64,000 nt of DNA from Sphingobium fontiphilum (GTDB lineage: Bacteria > Pseudomonadota > Alphaproteobacteria > Sphingomonadales > Sphingomonadaceae): the NCBI RefSeq assembly GCF_014196635.1, contig NZ_JACIEB010000006.1, positions 124,001 through 188,000 on the forward strand. The letters are read 5' to 3'. Made by a program: the position numbers and the translations under genes. Below the pieces are notes generated by a model. That model was given only the letters and a program-made list of their open reading frames with translations, was not told the DNA's origin and made no database searches. This document shows, one piece after another, positions 17,458 to 26,238 of the stretch. The number at the start of each line of letters is the position of its first letter. Position 1 is the first letter of the stretch.

Positions 17458-19269
17458 ATGAAACTCGACTTTATCGACCATAGCAAGCTGGTTCCGTCCA
17501 AGGTGAACATGCGGCACGGACCCAAGCCCCCGGACGTGGGCGACATTCTGCCCTCGATCCGCAAGCGCGGTGTCATCGTGCCGCTGATCGTGCGCCCGCA
17601 GGCGGGCAACGATAATGGCGTCCACGAAATCGTCGCCGGGCGGCGGCGCTGGACGGCGAACGCCATCGCGCTTGTCGAGGGCATCGACCACGGCCCGCTT
17701 CCCGTCGCCATCCTCGACGCCGGGGACGACGCCGACGCCATCGAGGCATCGCTTCTCGAGAACACCCGGCTCGATCCCGACGAGGTGACGCGATGGGAAA
17801 CCTTCGCACGGCTGGTCAAGGAGGGCCGCGACATTGCGGATATCTCCGCGACGTTCGGCATTCCCGAGCTTGGCGTGAAGCGTATCCTAGCGCTCGGCAA
17901 CCTGCTTCCGCGCATCCGCGATCTTTACCGCAAGGAGAAGATCAACGCGGCGACCGTCCGGCATCTGACGCTGGCGAGCAAGCAGCAGCAGAAGGCATGG
18001 CTGGCGCTCTACGACGATGACGACGCCTATTGCCCGACCGGCCAGCAATTGAAGGCATGGCTGTTCGGCGGGCAGTCGATCAAGGTCGAACATGCCCTGT
18101 TCGACGTCGATGCGAGCGGCCTTGCGATCGTCGCCGATCTGTTCGGCGAAGACCGCTATTTTGCAGATGCCGACGCGTTCTGGACCGCGCAGAACGCCGT
18201 AATCGACGCGCGCAAGGAGGACTATCTGGATGCCGGATGGTTCGACGTGGTGATCGTCCCGCCCGGCGAATATTTCTACCGCTATGAGTTCGCCAAGGCA
18301 CCCAAGCGCAAGGGCGGGCGCGTGTATATAGATGTGCGCGAAAGCGGCGAGGTCGAGGTCCACGAAGGCTATGTGACGAGCAAGGAGGCCAAGCGGCTCG
18401 AACGCGGCGAGGCAATCGAAACCGGCCCCAAAGTGCCGCGCCCCGAAGTGACGAGCACGATGCAGACCTATATCAACCTGCACCGTCATGCCGCTGTCCG
18501 CGCCTCGCTGACCCGTCATCCCAAGGTCGCGCTGCGCTTGATGGTCGCCCATGTCATCGTCGGGTCGCCACTGTGGACGGTCAAGCCCGAGCCGCAGACC
18601 GCGCGCAACGACGATGTGCGCGAAAGCGTCGAAACTTGCCGCGCGGAAACCGACTTCGACGCGAAGCGCCGCGCCGTATTGGACCTTCTCGGCTTCTCGC
18701 CCGAGGAACCGACCGTCACAGGCGGCAACGGCGACGACTTCGGACTGGTCGGCGTGTTCCTGCGCTTGCTCGACGTGCCCGACCGCGCCGTAATGGACGT
18801 GATCGTCATCGTCATGGGCGAAACGCTCGCCAGCGGCAGCGCCGCCATCGAGGCGGTCGGCGGCGAGATCGGCGTCGATATGGCCCGCTACTGGCAGGCC
18901 GACGACGCCTTTTTCGAGTGTGTCCGCGACAAGGAGGTGCTGACCCGCATCGTCGCCGAGGTGGCGGGCGAACCTGTCGCCGCCGCCAATGCGAAGGAAC
19001 CGGGCAAGGTCTTGAAGCGCATCGTCCGCGACCATCTGGAGGGTGCGAACGGGCGGCCCAAGGTCGAGGGTTGGGTGCCGAAATGGATGGCGTTCCCGCC
19101 CGCTACCTATACGGCGCGCGGCGGCGTCGGCACCGTCGCGGCTCATGCCAAGGTGCTCGCGGCGCGCCCCGACCGCGAGCCGGAACCGACCGGCCCCGGC
19201 GCGGTGATTGCGCTTCCGGCCCCTGCCAAGGCCGAGCCGCAGGAACAGCCCGAGCGCGAAGCCGCATGA
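17458..19269 (+). CDS. ParB/RepB/Spo0J family partition-like protein
   Basis: A 603-residue protein. The N-terminal ParB/sulfiredoxin-like domain is clear: LVPSKVNMRHG, ILPSIRKRGVIVPLIVRP, EIVAGRRRW, and ENTRLDPDEVTRWETFARL, followed by an HTH segment (DIADISATFGIPELGVKRIL). The long C-terminal region is not recognised. ParB proteins bind DNA and load with CTP; in mobile elements they aid stability or regulation. AAGGAG lies eight bases before ATG 17458. No parA partner is adjacent. Its length is well above chromosomal ParB. Confidence 0.85.
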   Translation: MKLDFIDHSKLVPSKVNMRHGPKPPDVGDILPSIRKRGVIVPLIVRPQAGNDNGVHEIVAGRRRWTANAIALVEGIDHGPLPVAILDAGDDADAIEASLLENTRLDPDEVTRWETFARLVKEGRDIADISATFGIPELGVKRILALGNLLPRIRDLYRKEKINAATVRHLTLASKQQQKAWLALYDDDDAYCPTGQQLKAWLFGGQSIKVEHALFDVDASGLAIVADLFGEDRYFADADAFWTAQNAVIDARKEDYLDAGWFDVVIVPPGEYFYRYEFAKAPKRKGGRVYIDVRESGEVEVHEGYVTSKEAKRLERGEAIETGPKVPRPEVTSTMQTYINLHRHAAVRASLTRHPKVALRLMVAHVIVGSPLWTVKPEPQTARNDDVRESVETCRAETDFDAKRRAVLDLLGFSPEEPTVTGGNGDDFGLVGVFLRLLDVPDRAVMDVIVIVMGETLASGSAAIEAVGGEIGVDMARYWQADDAFFECVRDKEVLTRIVAEVAGEPVAAANAKEPGKVLKRIVRDHLEGANGRPKVEGWVPKWMAFPPATYTARGGVGTVAAHAKVLAARPDREPEPTGPGAVIALPAPAKAEPQEQPEREAA

Positions 19270-19275
19270 AACTGG

Positions 19276-19358
19276 ACGGGCGGCGGCGCACCCGCCGCCC
19301 GTTCCGTCCCCCATAAAATCGCCGCGCCGCTCGGCCGCAAGCGGCCCTCGCGGCGCGG
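19276..19358. terminator. two strong stem-loops after the parB-like gene
   Basis: ACGGGCGGCGG/CCGCCGCCCGT (19276-19302, 11-base perfect arms) is followed by a nested hairpin, CCGCGCCGC + GGCCGC / GCGGCC + GCGGCGCGG (19322-19358). Neither has a long T-run, so they may terminate, attenuate or protect mRNA. They separate the parB-like gene from the next two small genes. Confidence 0.5.
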
Positions 19359-19379
19359 ATTTCAGACAGGAGACTTGTC

Positions 19380-19847
19380 ATGGCCGACCGTGTTTCGGCA
19401 TCCATCACCATCGGCGGGACGCTCCCCGCCAGCCAGCTTCCCGCCTTCGCCGAGGCCATCGCGAACGAAGGGCTGTCCACCGAATGGGACGGCGAACCCT
19501 TCGCGCTCGGCGATCTGCCCGAGGGCGAGCCCTTGGCGCTCATGGCGCACGAGGTCGCCTGGGGGCGGTTCGAGGGACTCGAAGCCTTCTGCATCGCGCA
19601 TGGGCTTTTCTTCGCGCGCTGGTCGGGCGCCTATGCCTGCCAGTGGGGTGCGGAACGCACCGTGTTCACCGGCAGCGGCGAACCGCAAAGCTACGCTGCC
19701 GACGAGGACGACTATATCCTCATGGGGCGCTGCACCGCCGAGCGATTGGGCAGCTATGCGGCGATCATCGCGCATTTCGATGCGGCCGACTTCGCGGTGC
19801 CCCCGCTTGTCATCACGCCCGAACGGGAGGAGGCGAGCAATGGCTGA
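19380..19847 (+). CDS. conserved hypothetical protein of the element
   Basis: A 155-residue acidic protein with no recognised domain. It begins MADRVSASITIGGTLPASQL; Trp, Phe and acidic residues are spread evenly (WDGEPFALGDLPEGE, HGLFFARWSGAYACQW). An AGGAG ribosome-binding site lies upstream. It overlaps the next gene by 8 bases, and the two proteins have similar size and composition. Both lie in the ICE block after the parB-like gene. Confidence 0.7.
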   Translation: MADRVSASITIGGTLPASQLPAFAEAIANEGLSTEWDGEPFALGDLPEGEPLALMAHEVAWGRFEGLEAFCIAHGLFFARWSGAYACQWGAERTVFTGSGEPQSYAADEDDYILMGRCTAERLGSYAAIIAHFDAADFAVPPLVITPEREEASNG

Positions 19848-20343
19848 CATCTGGATTCAGGGCAGCTTCGCCTTTCGCTGCACCGCCGCCGAGTGCGCGC
19901 TGATCGAGGAAGTCGCAAACGCTGGCTACGCGCTAGCGAATGACGACGCGCCCGATCCGCCGAGCGCGGCGCTGCTCGCAGCCTTTCCGCCGGACGATGC
20001 GAACGCGCGGTGGAGCGGGTTTCGCGAGGCGTTCAACGATCCCGAATTTCCCACCATCGGAGCCGATTTCATCGCTGAAACCTGCCCCGACGATCCATCC
20101 GCGCGGATCGTGTGTTTCGCCAGCATGGACGATTTCGATGCCGCTGCCATCGCGGTGGTGATCCAGCGATGTTGCCCCGAAACGCTCGCCAAGGGGCCGA
20201 TCGGCTTTGAATGGGCCATGACCTGTTCCAAGCCCCGCATCGGGGAGTTCGGTGGCGGCTGGTGCGCGATTTTCGCAGACCGCATCGAGATCGACGCGAC
20301 CAACGAGGCGCTGTCGCGCGCGCTCGCGGGCGACGGCAACTAG
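19840..20343 (+). CDS. conserved hypothetical protein of the element
   Basis: A 167-residue acidic protein beginning MADIWIQGSFAFRC, translationally coupled to the preceding gene (8-base overlap, GGGAGGAGG upstream). No signal peptide or membrane segment. Notable features are several cysteines (FRCTAAEC, ETCPDD, RCCPE, TCSK) and a WCAIFADRIEID stretch near the end. The function is unknown. Confidence 0.7.
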   Translation: MADIWIQGSFAFRCTAAECALIEEVANAGYALANDDAPDPPSAALLAAFPPDDANARWSGFREAFNDPEFPTIGADFIAETCPDDPSARIVCFASMDDFDAAAIAVVIQRCCPETLAKGPIGFEWAMTCSKPRIGEFGGGWCAIFADRIEIDATNEALSRALAGDGN

Positions 20344-20396
20344 CCCAAATCGCGCCGCACTGCGCGCTCGCGTGCCGAAAACCCCTGCCGCCTGAC

Positions 20397-20624
20397 CTAC
20401 CGGGCGGTGCGGCGGATCACCGTCCGGGCGCTTCCGCATAACGTGCATTCGTCCTTCTGCCGCTCGAATCCGCGCGTGCCGCCGAGCGCGCAGGTGACGA
20501 CATTGGCCTGTGCGGTAACCGACAGGTTGAGCCGGTCAGTCACGCAGGCATCGCACACCGCCGCGCCGTCCAGCCGCACGATCAGCCGTTCGATCTGCCC
20601 CGCAATCGTCGTTCCTTCGTTCAT
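20397..20624 (-). CDS. small zinc-ribbon-like protein on the opposite strand
   Basis: A 75-residue protein with two CxxC pairs (CDAC and CTLC) about 36 residues apart, a spacing that suits a zinc ribbon. A helix (AGQIERLIVRL) precedes them. It is the only minus-strand gene in this block, and its frame is better conserved-looking than any plus-strand alternative here. The call is moderate because of its small size. Confidence 0.5.
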   Translation of the reverse strand: MNEGTTIAGQIERLIVRLDGAAVCDACVTDRLNLSVTAQANVVTCALGGTRGFERQKDECTLCGSARTVIRRTAR

Positions 20625-20984
20625 CGCCGTGAGGCTATAGCCGCGGCCTCGTGGCCGCGAAAGCAATCATGGCTTCCCGGAAAGACGCCGGACTGGGCTT
20701 CCTGTCCGCGCGCGCATCTCGTCCTTTCGTGTCTCACCAACCCGTCGCCGGCTCCTTGGGCGCATGACCTGGGACGGCCGCGCGCCTCGCGAAACCATCG
20801 CGCGGAACTGATTTCCCCGCGCCGCTTTGGCGGCGCTCCTCGCGGCCGCTTCGCTCCAAATCAGCCCCGCGCTTCCGGTCCTCCGCTTCGCTTCGGCCTG
20901 CGGTTCGCAGCGCGCTCAAGGGCCGTCCCTTCGGTCCGCCCATCGCCCGGCATCGGGTCGGGCGAATGTGCAAGGAGACGAGAA
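20625..20984. other. gene-free stretch before the DUF736 gene
   Basis: No supported gene. The only recognisable element is AAGGAGACGAG immediately before the ATG at 20985. The sequence is GC-rich with short repeated CGCTTCG-type words but no clear hairpin or attachment site. Confidence 0.45.
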
Positions 20985-21305
20985 ATGCCCTCAATCGGTC
21001 ATGTCCAGCGCCAGAACGACGGTTCGTTCCGGGGCGCCTTGAAGACGCTTTCGGTCAATGCCGAGATCGCCATCATCCCCAACCGCAGTAAGACCGGGGA
21101 CCAGCCCGACTACCGCGTGCTGTCGAACGGCGTCGAACTGGGCGGCGGCTGGATCCGCACCGGCGAGGTGAGCCAGCGCGAATATGTCCGCCTCGCCATG
21201 TCGGCCCCCGAACTTGGCGGCCGCACCCTCTACGCCAATCTCGGCCGCGCCGCCGGGCAGGACGACGACGACGCGTTCGCCGTTATCTGGAACCCCGGCG
21301 ACTGA
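20985..21305 (+). CDS. DUF736 family protein
   Basis: A 106-residue protein. IGHVQRQNDGSFRGALKTLS, then a beta-rich middle (YRVLSNGVELGGGW), VRLAMSAPELGGRTLYANLG, and the ending DDDAFAVIWNP match the DUF736 family, which is almost restricted to plasmids and ICEs of proteobacteria. The function is not established. Strong ribosome-binding site AAGGAG. A strong terminator follows. Confidence 0.9.
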   Translation: MPSIGHVQRQNDGSFRGALKTLSVNAEIAIIPNRSKTGDQPDYRVLSNGVELGGGWIRTGEVSQREYVRLAMSAPELGGRTLYANLGRAAGQDDDDAFAVIWNPGD

Positions 21306-21314
21306 GCCGGATCG

Positions 21315-21349
21315 GCCCCGCGCCGGTCACCCGGCGCGGGGCTTTCCTC
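21315..21349 (+). terminator. Rho-independent terminator after the DUF736 gene
   Basis: Perfect 12-base stem GCCCCGCGCCGG / CCGGCGCGGGGC (21315-21342) with loop TCAC, followed by TTTCCTC. It lies 10 bases after the DUF736 stop codon. Confidence 0.85.
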
Positions 21350-21637
21350 ATGCCTTGAGGGCTTGGCGTGGGCCTTTTCCTGCACCGGAACGCGCTTGCG
21401 GGCCTGCAGAGAGGAAGAAATCCGCTCAGCAAGCACCGAGTATCCGGCGGCGAACGGACCGCCTCAACCATCGACGGTTCCCCCAATTTTCACGCCACCT
21501 GCGTTCCGCTTCGCTCCACTCCGGCGACGAGAAAATCGGCTCCCCCGTCGCCCGCTTCGCGGCCGCTGCGCGGTGGTTGACCCCGCCCGCTCCCCGCCGG
21601 GCGATGGCTCATCTTTCGCTTGTATCAGGAGGATGAG
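21350..21637. other. gene-free stretch upstream of the small coiled-coil gene
   Basis: No gene supported. A good CAGGAGG ribosome-binding site at 21626-21632 serves the short gene that follows. Confidence 0.4.
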
Positions 21638-21799
21638 ATGTCGGTTGAACAACAGATCGAGGAGCTTCGCGCGGAGCTTTCATGGTGCGATGACGCGGGA
21701 GAACGGCGGCAGATCGAAGCCGAATTAAGGGCCGCTGAGAAGAGGCTGAAGCGGTGCAATCGGGCGCTGCGTCAGGCCGAACAGGCAGGCTGGCAATAA
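21638..21799 (+). CDS. 53-residue charged coiled-coil protein
   Basis: Short gene with an excellent ribosome-binding site (CAGGAGG, five bases before ATG). The product is one long charged helix: MSVEQQIEELRAEL, SWCDDAGERRQIEAELR, AAEKRLKRCNRALRQ. The heptad pattern suggests a coiled coil. It lies just upstream of the relaxase and the candidate oriT, so it may be a small relaxosome accessory protein; that is an inference from position only. Confidence 0.6.
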   Translation: MSVEQQIEELRAELSWCDDAGERRQIEAELRAAEKRLKRCNRALRQAEQAGWQ

Positions 21800-22145
21800 G
21801 GCGATGCGCTGTTGAAGGGGCAGGTTCGCGGGAGTGGTGCCGCATGGCGCCGCTCCCCTTTTTTGATCGGGAAGGCGGGAAGGCAAAGCGGGCGTCTGGG
21901 GCGGCAGGTGGCAGTCGGGCTCGATGGCAAGATAGAGGCAAAATCTCGCGATTTTGTAAGTGTTTGTCTGCACATCGTTTTTTGAAGGCTTTTGCGAGAC
22001 TCGCCCTTTGAGTGCGAGACAGGGTTACCAGGAGTGGCGGTTTTCTGGGCTTTTCCGATCCCAATCGCGAGACTCCTTGCGCTCTGGCGAGGACGCGCCA
22101 TTCTTATCGGCGGGGAGCGTCATTCCGGCATGGAAGGACGCCGCT
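21800..22145. other. candidate oriT region upstream of the relaxase gene
   Basis: A 346-base gap directly upstream of the relaxase. It contains the palindrome AAAATCTCGCGATTTT (21940-21955, 6-base arms, TCGC loop) and three direct copies of GCGAGAC at 21994, 22014 and 22067; the palindrome carries a near-copy on the other strand. Inverted repeats plus iterons next to the relaxase gene are typical of oriT, but no nick-site consensus was recognised with certainty. Confidence 0.4.
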
Positions 22146-24110
22146 ATGCGCGATGATGAGTTCGAACCGCAGCTGGGCCGGATGCGCGGCCGGGGCAAGG
22201 AGCAGCGCTACCTGAGCCGCGTCGTGAAAGCGGCAAAGCGGGCCGGCATGAAAACGGGCAGGCGCGGCCGTTTCGACGGCAGCCGGATCGGGCGCGGCGC
22301 GAGTGTTGCGCGGGTGCTCAGATCGCGCGACCGATTGGGCGCGTTCCGGTCGCGCCGCGTGATCGTCAAGATACGGCCTGTCGGCCTTGGCGGGAAAGGC
22401 ATGGGCGGTGCGAAGGCGCACCTTCGCTATATTCAGCGCGACGGCGTGACCCGTGAGGGCGAGGCTGGTGCGCTCTACTCGCCCGACAGCGACGTCGCCG
22501 ATGGCAAGGCGTTCCTCGAACGGTGTGACGGCGACCGCCGCCAGTTCCGGTTCATCGTGTCGGCCGAGGACGCCGACCAGTATCCCGACTTGAAGCCGTT
22601 CGTGCGCCGGCTGATGACGCAGATGGAGCAGGATCTTGGGACAAAGCTCGATTGGGTGGCGGTCGACCATTTCAATACCGGCCATCCGCACACGCATATC
22701 GTGGTGCGCGGCGTAAACGATCGGGGTGAGAATCTGCTGATCGCGCGCGAGTATATCTCGCACGGGAGCCGGCAGCGGGCGATCGAGATCGTCAACCTCG
22801 ACCTGGGGCCGCGCACCGACCTTGAAATCGAAGAGCGGCTTCGCAGCGATACGGGTGCCGAGCGGCTGACCGCGATCGACAGACGGCTGATCCGCGACAT
22901 GGATACCGCGCGGCTGGTCAGCGCGAGCGATGGCGATCCCTTCCAGCAATCGCTTCGCGTCGGTCGCCTGCAGAAACTCGGGCGCATGGGACTCGCCTCG
23001 CATGTCGGCAACGGCACCTGGCGGCTTGAGCCCGACCTTGCGAACACACTGCGCCAGATCGGCGAGCGCGGCGACATCATCCGCACCATGCAGCGCGAGC
23101 TGACCGCGCGGAAGCTCGATCGTGCTGCGGTCGATCGCGTCATCTACGACCCGGTCGCGAAGGAGGCGACGCCGATCATCGGCCGCGTCGTGATGCGCGG
23201 GCTCGCCGACGAACATGAAGACCGTCATTATCTGCTGGTCGACGGCATCGACGGGCGCACCCATTATGCCGAGATCGGCAAGGGCGAGCTGGTCGACACG
23301 ATCCCCGAAAATGCCATCGTCCGGATCGCGCCACGCGAGGGCGGCATTCGCGCCGTCGATCGGACGATCGACGAGATCGCGGCGGCGAACGGCGGGCGCT
23401 ATTCGATCGACGCCCATCTGAAGCACGATCCGACCGCCAGCGAACGCTTCGCCGAAACGCATGTCCGGCGGCTTGAAGCGATGCGAAAAATCTCGGGCGT
23501 CGTCGAGCGCGAGCCCGACGGAAGCTGGATCATCGCGCCGGACCATCTCGCCAGGGTCGAGAGGTTCGAAGCCATGCAGTTCCGCGACCACCCCGTTGCC
23601 ATTGAAACCCTGTCGGCGATCCCGCTCGACAAATTACCGGGAACCGATGCCGCGACCTGGCTCGATCGCGAGCTGGTCGCCGAAGCGCCGGTGCCAGTGC
23701 GCGATGCTGGGTTCGGGCACGAGGTTCGTTCAGCGCAGGCGATGCGACGGCAATGGCTGATCACCGAACAGCTTGCAGACGAACAGGATGGGCAGACGGT
23801 CTATCGGCGAGGGATGCTCGCCGCGCTCCAGCGGCGAGAATTGCTGCGTGTCGCCCGCCAGCTCTCCGACAAGTTAGGCGTTCCGTTCGCCGAGGCCAGA
23901 GAGGGGGAGGCTGTTCAAGGCAGGCTCGTGCGCGCAGTCGAGATGACGAGTGGTCGCCATGCGCTCATCGAACGGTCGCGCGATTTCACGCTGGTGCCGT
24001 GGCGCTCTGTTCTCGATCGCCATGTCGGTAAATCGGTCTCGGGCATCATGCGCGACGGCGGGATCAACTGGACACTCGGGCGGCAGCGCAGCGGGCCGAG
24101 CGTCTCCTGA
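22146..24110 (+). CDS. relaxase/mobilisation nuclease (VirD2/TraI-like, DUF3363)
   Basis: A 654-residue relaxase that nicks oriT and pilots the strand into the recipient. The three-His metal motif is clear: H175 and the HPHTH set (H180, H182, H184) in DHFNTGHPHTHIVVRG. LRYIQRDG (Y95) upstream is a candidate nicking tyrosine. The C-terminal half, from about residue 250, is the DUF3363-type region found in the same class of elements. The frame opens upstream, but ATG 22146 gives the basic, family-like start MRDDEFEPQLGRMRGRG. The divergent defence-like module follows, not traG. Confidence 0.9.
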   Translation: MRDDEFEPQLGRMRGRGKEQRYLSRVVKAAKRAGMKTGRRGRFDGSRIGRGASVARVLRSRDRLGAFRSRRVIVKIRPVGLGGKGMGGAKAHLRYIQRDGVTREGEAGALYSPDSDVADGKAFLERCDGDRRQFRFIVSAEDADQYPDLKPFVRRLMTQMEQDLGTKLDWVAVDHFNTGHPHTHIVVRGVNDRGENLLIAREYISHGSRQRAIEIVNLDLGPRTDLEIEERLRSDTGAERLTAIDRRLIRDMDTARLVSASDGDPFQQSLRVGRLQKLGRMGLASHVGNGTWRLEPDLANTLRQIGERGDIIRTMQRELTARKLDRAAVDRVIYDPVAKEATPIIGRVVMRGLADEHEDRHYLLVDGIDGRTHYAEIGKGELVDTIPENAIVRIAPREGGIRAVDRTIDEIAAANGGRYSIDAHLKHDPTASERFAETHVRRLEAMRKISGVVEREPDGSWIIAPDHLARVERFEAMQFRDHPVAIETLSAIPLDKLPGTDAATWLDRELVAEAPVPVRDAGFGHEVRSAQAMRRQWLITEQLADEQDGQTVYRRGMLAALQRRELLRVARQLSDKLGVPFAEAREGEAVQGRLVRAVEMTSGRHALIERSRDFTLVPWRSVLDRHVGKSVSGIMRDGGINWTLGRQRSGPSVS

Positions 24111-24132
24111 TCCGGAGGATTCGGGCTTTCTA

Positions 24133-24168
24133 TTTTCATGAAATTATGTTTTCATGGATTCATGAAAA
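24133..24168. promoter_or_regulatory. inverted repeats over the start of the RHH-like gene (operator candidate)
   Basis: TTTTCATGAA (24133-24142) and its exact reverse complement TTCATGAAAA (24159-24168) flank a third TTTTCATG (24149-24156). The last arm contains the ATG at 24162. Such a cluster over a small DNA-binding gene is typical of autorepression, as in toxin-antitoxin modules. Confidence 0.55.
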
Positions 24169-24362
24169 ATATCGCAGCGCAAACCGATGTCGGCGACGAG
24201 CATCTTCAGGTGCAGATTCCTGCCGTTACGAAACGCGATCTCGGTCAACGGTCGCTCGATTCCCGCGAGCCGATCCGGATGATCGTACTGCGGGCACTTG
24301 AAGCCTATGGCGTGAGCGTCCCCGCAGACGCGATATCGGATCGCCGGAAGGGCAGGCGATGA
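24162..24362 (+). CDS. small ribbon-helix-helix-like DNA-binding protein
   Basis: A 66-residue protein. A beta strand (LQVQIPA) followed by TKRDLGQRSLDSREPIRMIV and LRALEAYGV fits the RHH fold of Arc/CopG/antitoxin-type repressors. Start codon ATG 24162 lies inside a cluster of inverted repeats, as expected for an autorepressor; an in-frame ATG at 24138 is less likely. It overlaps the MazG-like gene by 4 bases (ATGA) and heads a three-gene operon. The fold assignment is by pattern only. Confidence 0.6.
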   Translation: MKNIAAQTDVGDEHLQVQIPAVTKRDLGQRSLDSREPIRMIVLRALEAYGVSVPADAISDRRKGRR

Positions 24363-25537
24363 GCGAGGATTTCGAAGCTCTCACTGTTGCGGATTATGCG
24401 AAGCAGGCCGCGCGGACTGATCAACGCAGCGGTGGCCGCGCACTGGGCTTCTCGATGCTTGGCCTTTTCGGCGAAGTCGGCAGCTTGCTCAGTGAGGCCA
24501 AGAAAAAGCAGCGCGACGATGCCTCCTACCTGGGTTACGCTCACGCCGTCGCGGAAGAGCTTGGTGACGTCCTTTGGTATCTGGCGGCGATCGCACGGCG
24601 CAGCCGCATGGCGCTCAGCGACATCGCTGCCGCCGCGGCGACAAACGGCGGACAATGGCAGACGGGCGGCAACGAAACGCTCAGTTTCCATGCGCTGCAG
24701 CCGCAGCACATTCCGCTTGCCAAGGCACCGATGCCGCAGTTCGAGCATAGCCTGCTCGCGCTGGCAGGCGACGTTGGGCTGCTCATCAACGATTTCCAGG
24801 CGGGCGGTCTTGCGAAGGACCGCGAAGCACTCGCGGGCCGGCTGGTCGCGGTCATGCGCCGGTTGATCCAGGCGGCAAACGAATCCGGTGTTACCATCGA
24901 GGCTGCCGCCGTGAAGAATCTTCACAAGATCTTCGATCGCTGGCCGCGCGAGCGCATCTATCCGGCGCCGACCGATGCGGCGCTCGACCCAGAAGAGCAA
25001 TTGCCGCGGCGGATGGCGATCGACGTCTATGAACGCACCGTTCGCGGGCAGACATTCGTGTATCAACGCTCAAGCGGTGTGTATGTCGGCGACCGGCTCA
25101 CCGACAACGCGCTCGAACCCGACGACTATCGTTTCCACGATGTCTTTCACTACGCTTATGTCGCGGTGCTTGGCTGGTCGCCAGTGCTGCGTGCGCTGCT
25201 CCGTCTCAAGCGCAAGAGCGATCCGAAACTCGACGACGCCGAAGACGGTGCTCGGGCGATTCTCATCGAAGAGGGCATAACTTCCTGGATTTTCGGACAA
25301 GCGCAGCAACTCCGGTACTTTGAAAACGTGAAGCGCGGTGGCCTTCCGCTGGACATGCTGAAGCATGTCCGCCAGTTCGTCGCCGGCTACGAATCAGAAC
25401 GCTGTCCGCTGTGGCTTTGGGAGGAAGCGATCCTCCAGGGCTATACGGCTTTCCGCTTCCTTCAGGAGCATCGGCGCGGCCGCGTCCTGATCGACTTCGC
25501 CAATCGCCGCCTGCGTATCAAGGAATTGCCGTCATGA
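24359..25537 (+). CDS. MazG-like nucleotide pyrophosphohydrolase with unknown C-terminal domain
   Basis: A 392-residue protein. Residues about 30-85 carry the MazG/all-alpha NTP-pyrophosphatase pattern: E39 and E46 in GEVGSLLSEAKKK, then E66-E67 and D70 in AEELGDVLWYLAAIA. Residues about 130-205 look like a second, decayed copy (LALAGDVGLLINDF). The C-terminal 190 residues (HDVFHYAYVAVLGWSPVLRA, then EDGARAILIEEGITSW) are not recognised. Family members hydrolyse (d)NTPs to NMPs. Coupled at ATGA to both neighbours, with a UDG-family gene next. A nucleotide-pool or anti-phage role is inferred. Confidence 0.7.
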   Translation: MSEDFEALTVADYAKQAARTDQRSGGRALGFSMLGLFGEVGSLLSEAKKKQRDDASYLGYAHAVAEELGDVLWYLAAIARRSRMALSDIAAAAATNGGQWQTGGNETLSFHALQPQHIPLAKAPMPQFEHSLLALAGDVGLLINDFQAGGLAKDREALAGRLVAVMRRLIQAANESGVTIEAAAVKNLHKIFDRWPRERIYPAPTDAALDPEEQLPRRMAIDVYERTVRGQTFVYQRSSGVYVGDRLTDNALEPDDYRFHDVFHYAYVAVLGWSPVLRALLRLKRKSDPKLDDAEDGARAILIEEGITSWIFGQAQQLRYFENVKRGGLPLDMLKHVRQFVAGYESERCPLWLWEEAILQGYTAFRFLQEHRRGRVLIDFANRRLRIKELPS

Positions 25538-26238
25538 CCCCGAAATCCTTTGTGTCCACCCTGGCGGCGACCGAACTTCCCTCAGTGTTCAATCCCTGGC
25601 GCGATCGCTGCACGGTCCATGACCGCAGCGACGCCGCCGCCCGGCGCCGCGACAATCTCGAAATGCTGCTCACCGCGGCGCTTGATCATCGCGTCGAAAC
25701 GATCTGGATCGCGCGTGATCTCGGCTATCGCGGGGGGCGGCGTACGGGCGTACCGCTGACCGACGAAATTCACCTCGGACATGCCGGCACGCTGATGGGC
25801 GGCATCGCATTTGAACGTGCGACGCAGGGACCCGCCGTGGCGGAGCGCACCGCGGCGATCGTCTGGCGTGTGCTAGAGCGGATCGGTCAGCCTGTCATGC
25901 TCTGGAACGTTTTCCCGTTCCATCCCCATGAAGCGGATGATCCGATGTCGAACCGATGCCACACGCGAAGCGAGCGCGAGGCGACCTGGCCGATATTGCA
26001 AGCCCTCGTGTCAATGATCCGGCCCCGCCAGATCGTCGCGATCGGGCGCGACGCTCACCTGGCGCTGGACGGTCTCGACATTCCGACCACCGCGGTCCGC
26101 CATCCGAGCTACGGCGGGCAGCGCGAGTTCATCGAGGGCATGTTCAGCCTGTACGGTGTCGCGGATGACAACGATGAGCCGCTAGAACTGCCGTTGGGCG
26201 CGCCTCACGCCGCAGCACGGAGATGTGCGCTCGCCTGA
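25534..26238 (+). CDS. uracil-DNA glycosylase superfamily protein, divergent
   Basis: A 234-residue protein of the UDG superfamily (base-excision of deaminated or modified bases). Recognisable motifs: FNPWRDRC, the active-site-like GYRGGRRTGVPLT (residues about 68-80), LWNVFPFHPH, and the His-containing RHPSYGGQREF near residue 190. The usual GEAPG before the first motif is replaced by ARDLG, so chemistry or substrate may differ. It overlaps the MazG-like gene by 4 bases and the converging TS-like gene by 34 bases at the 3' end. Inferred to act on DNA or nucleotides together with those two. Confidence 0.72.
   Translation: MTPKSFVSTLAATELPSVFNPWRDRCTVHDRSDAAARRRDNLEMLLTAALDHRVETIWIARDLGYRGGRRTGVPLTDEIHLGHAGTLMGGIAFERATQGPAVAERTAAIVWRVLERIGQPVMLWNVFPFHPHEADDPMSNRCHTRSEREATWPILQALVSMIRPRQIVAIGRDAHLALDGLDIPTTAVRHPSYGGQREFIEGMFSLYGVADDNDEPLELPLGAPHAAARRCALA

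Noticed and set aside
22104..23591. 495-codon minus-strand frame opposite the relaxase
   Set aside because: Shadow of the relaxase, which carries the HxHxH motif.
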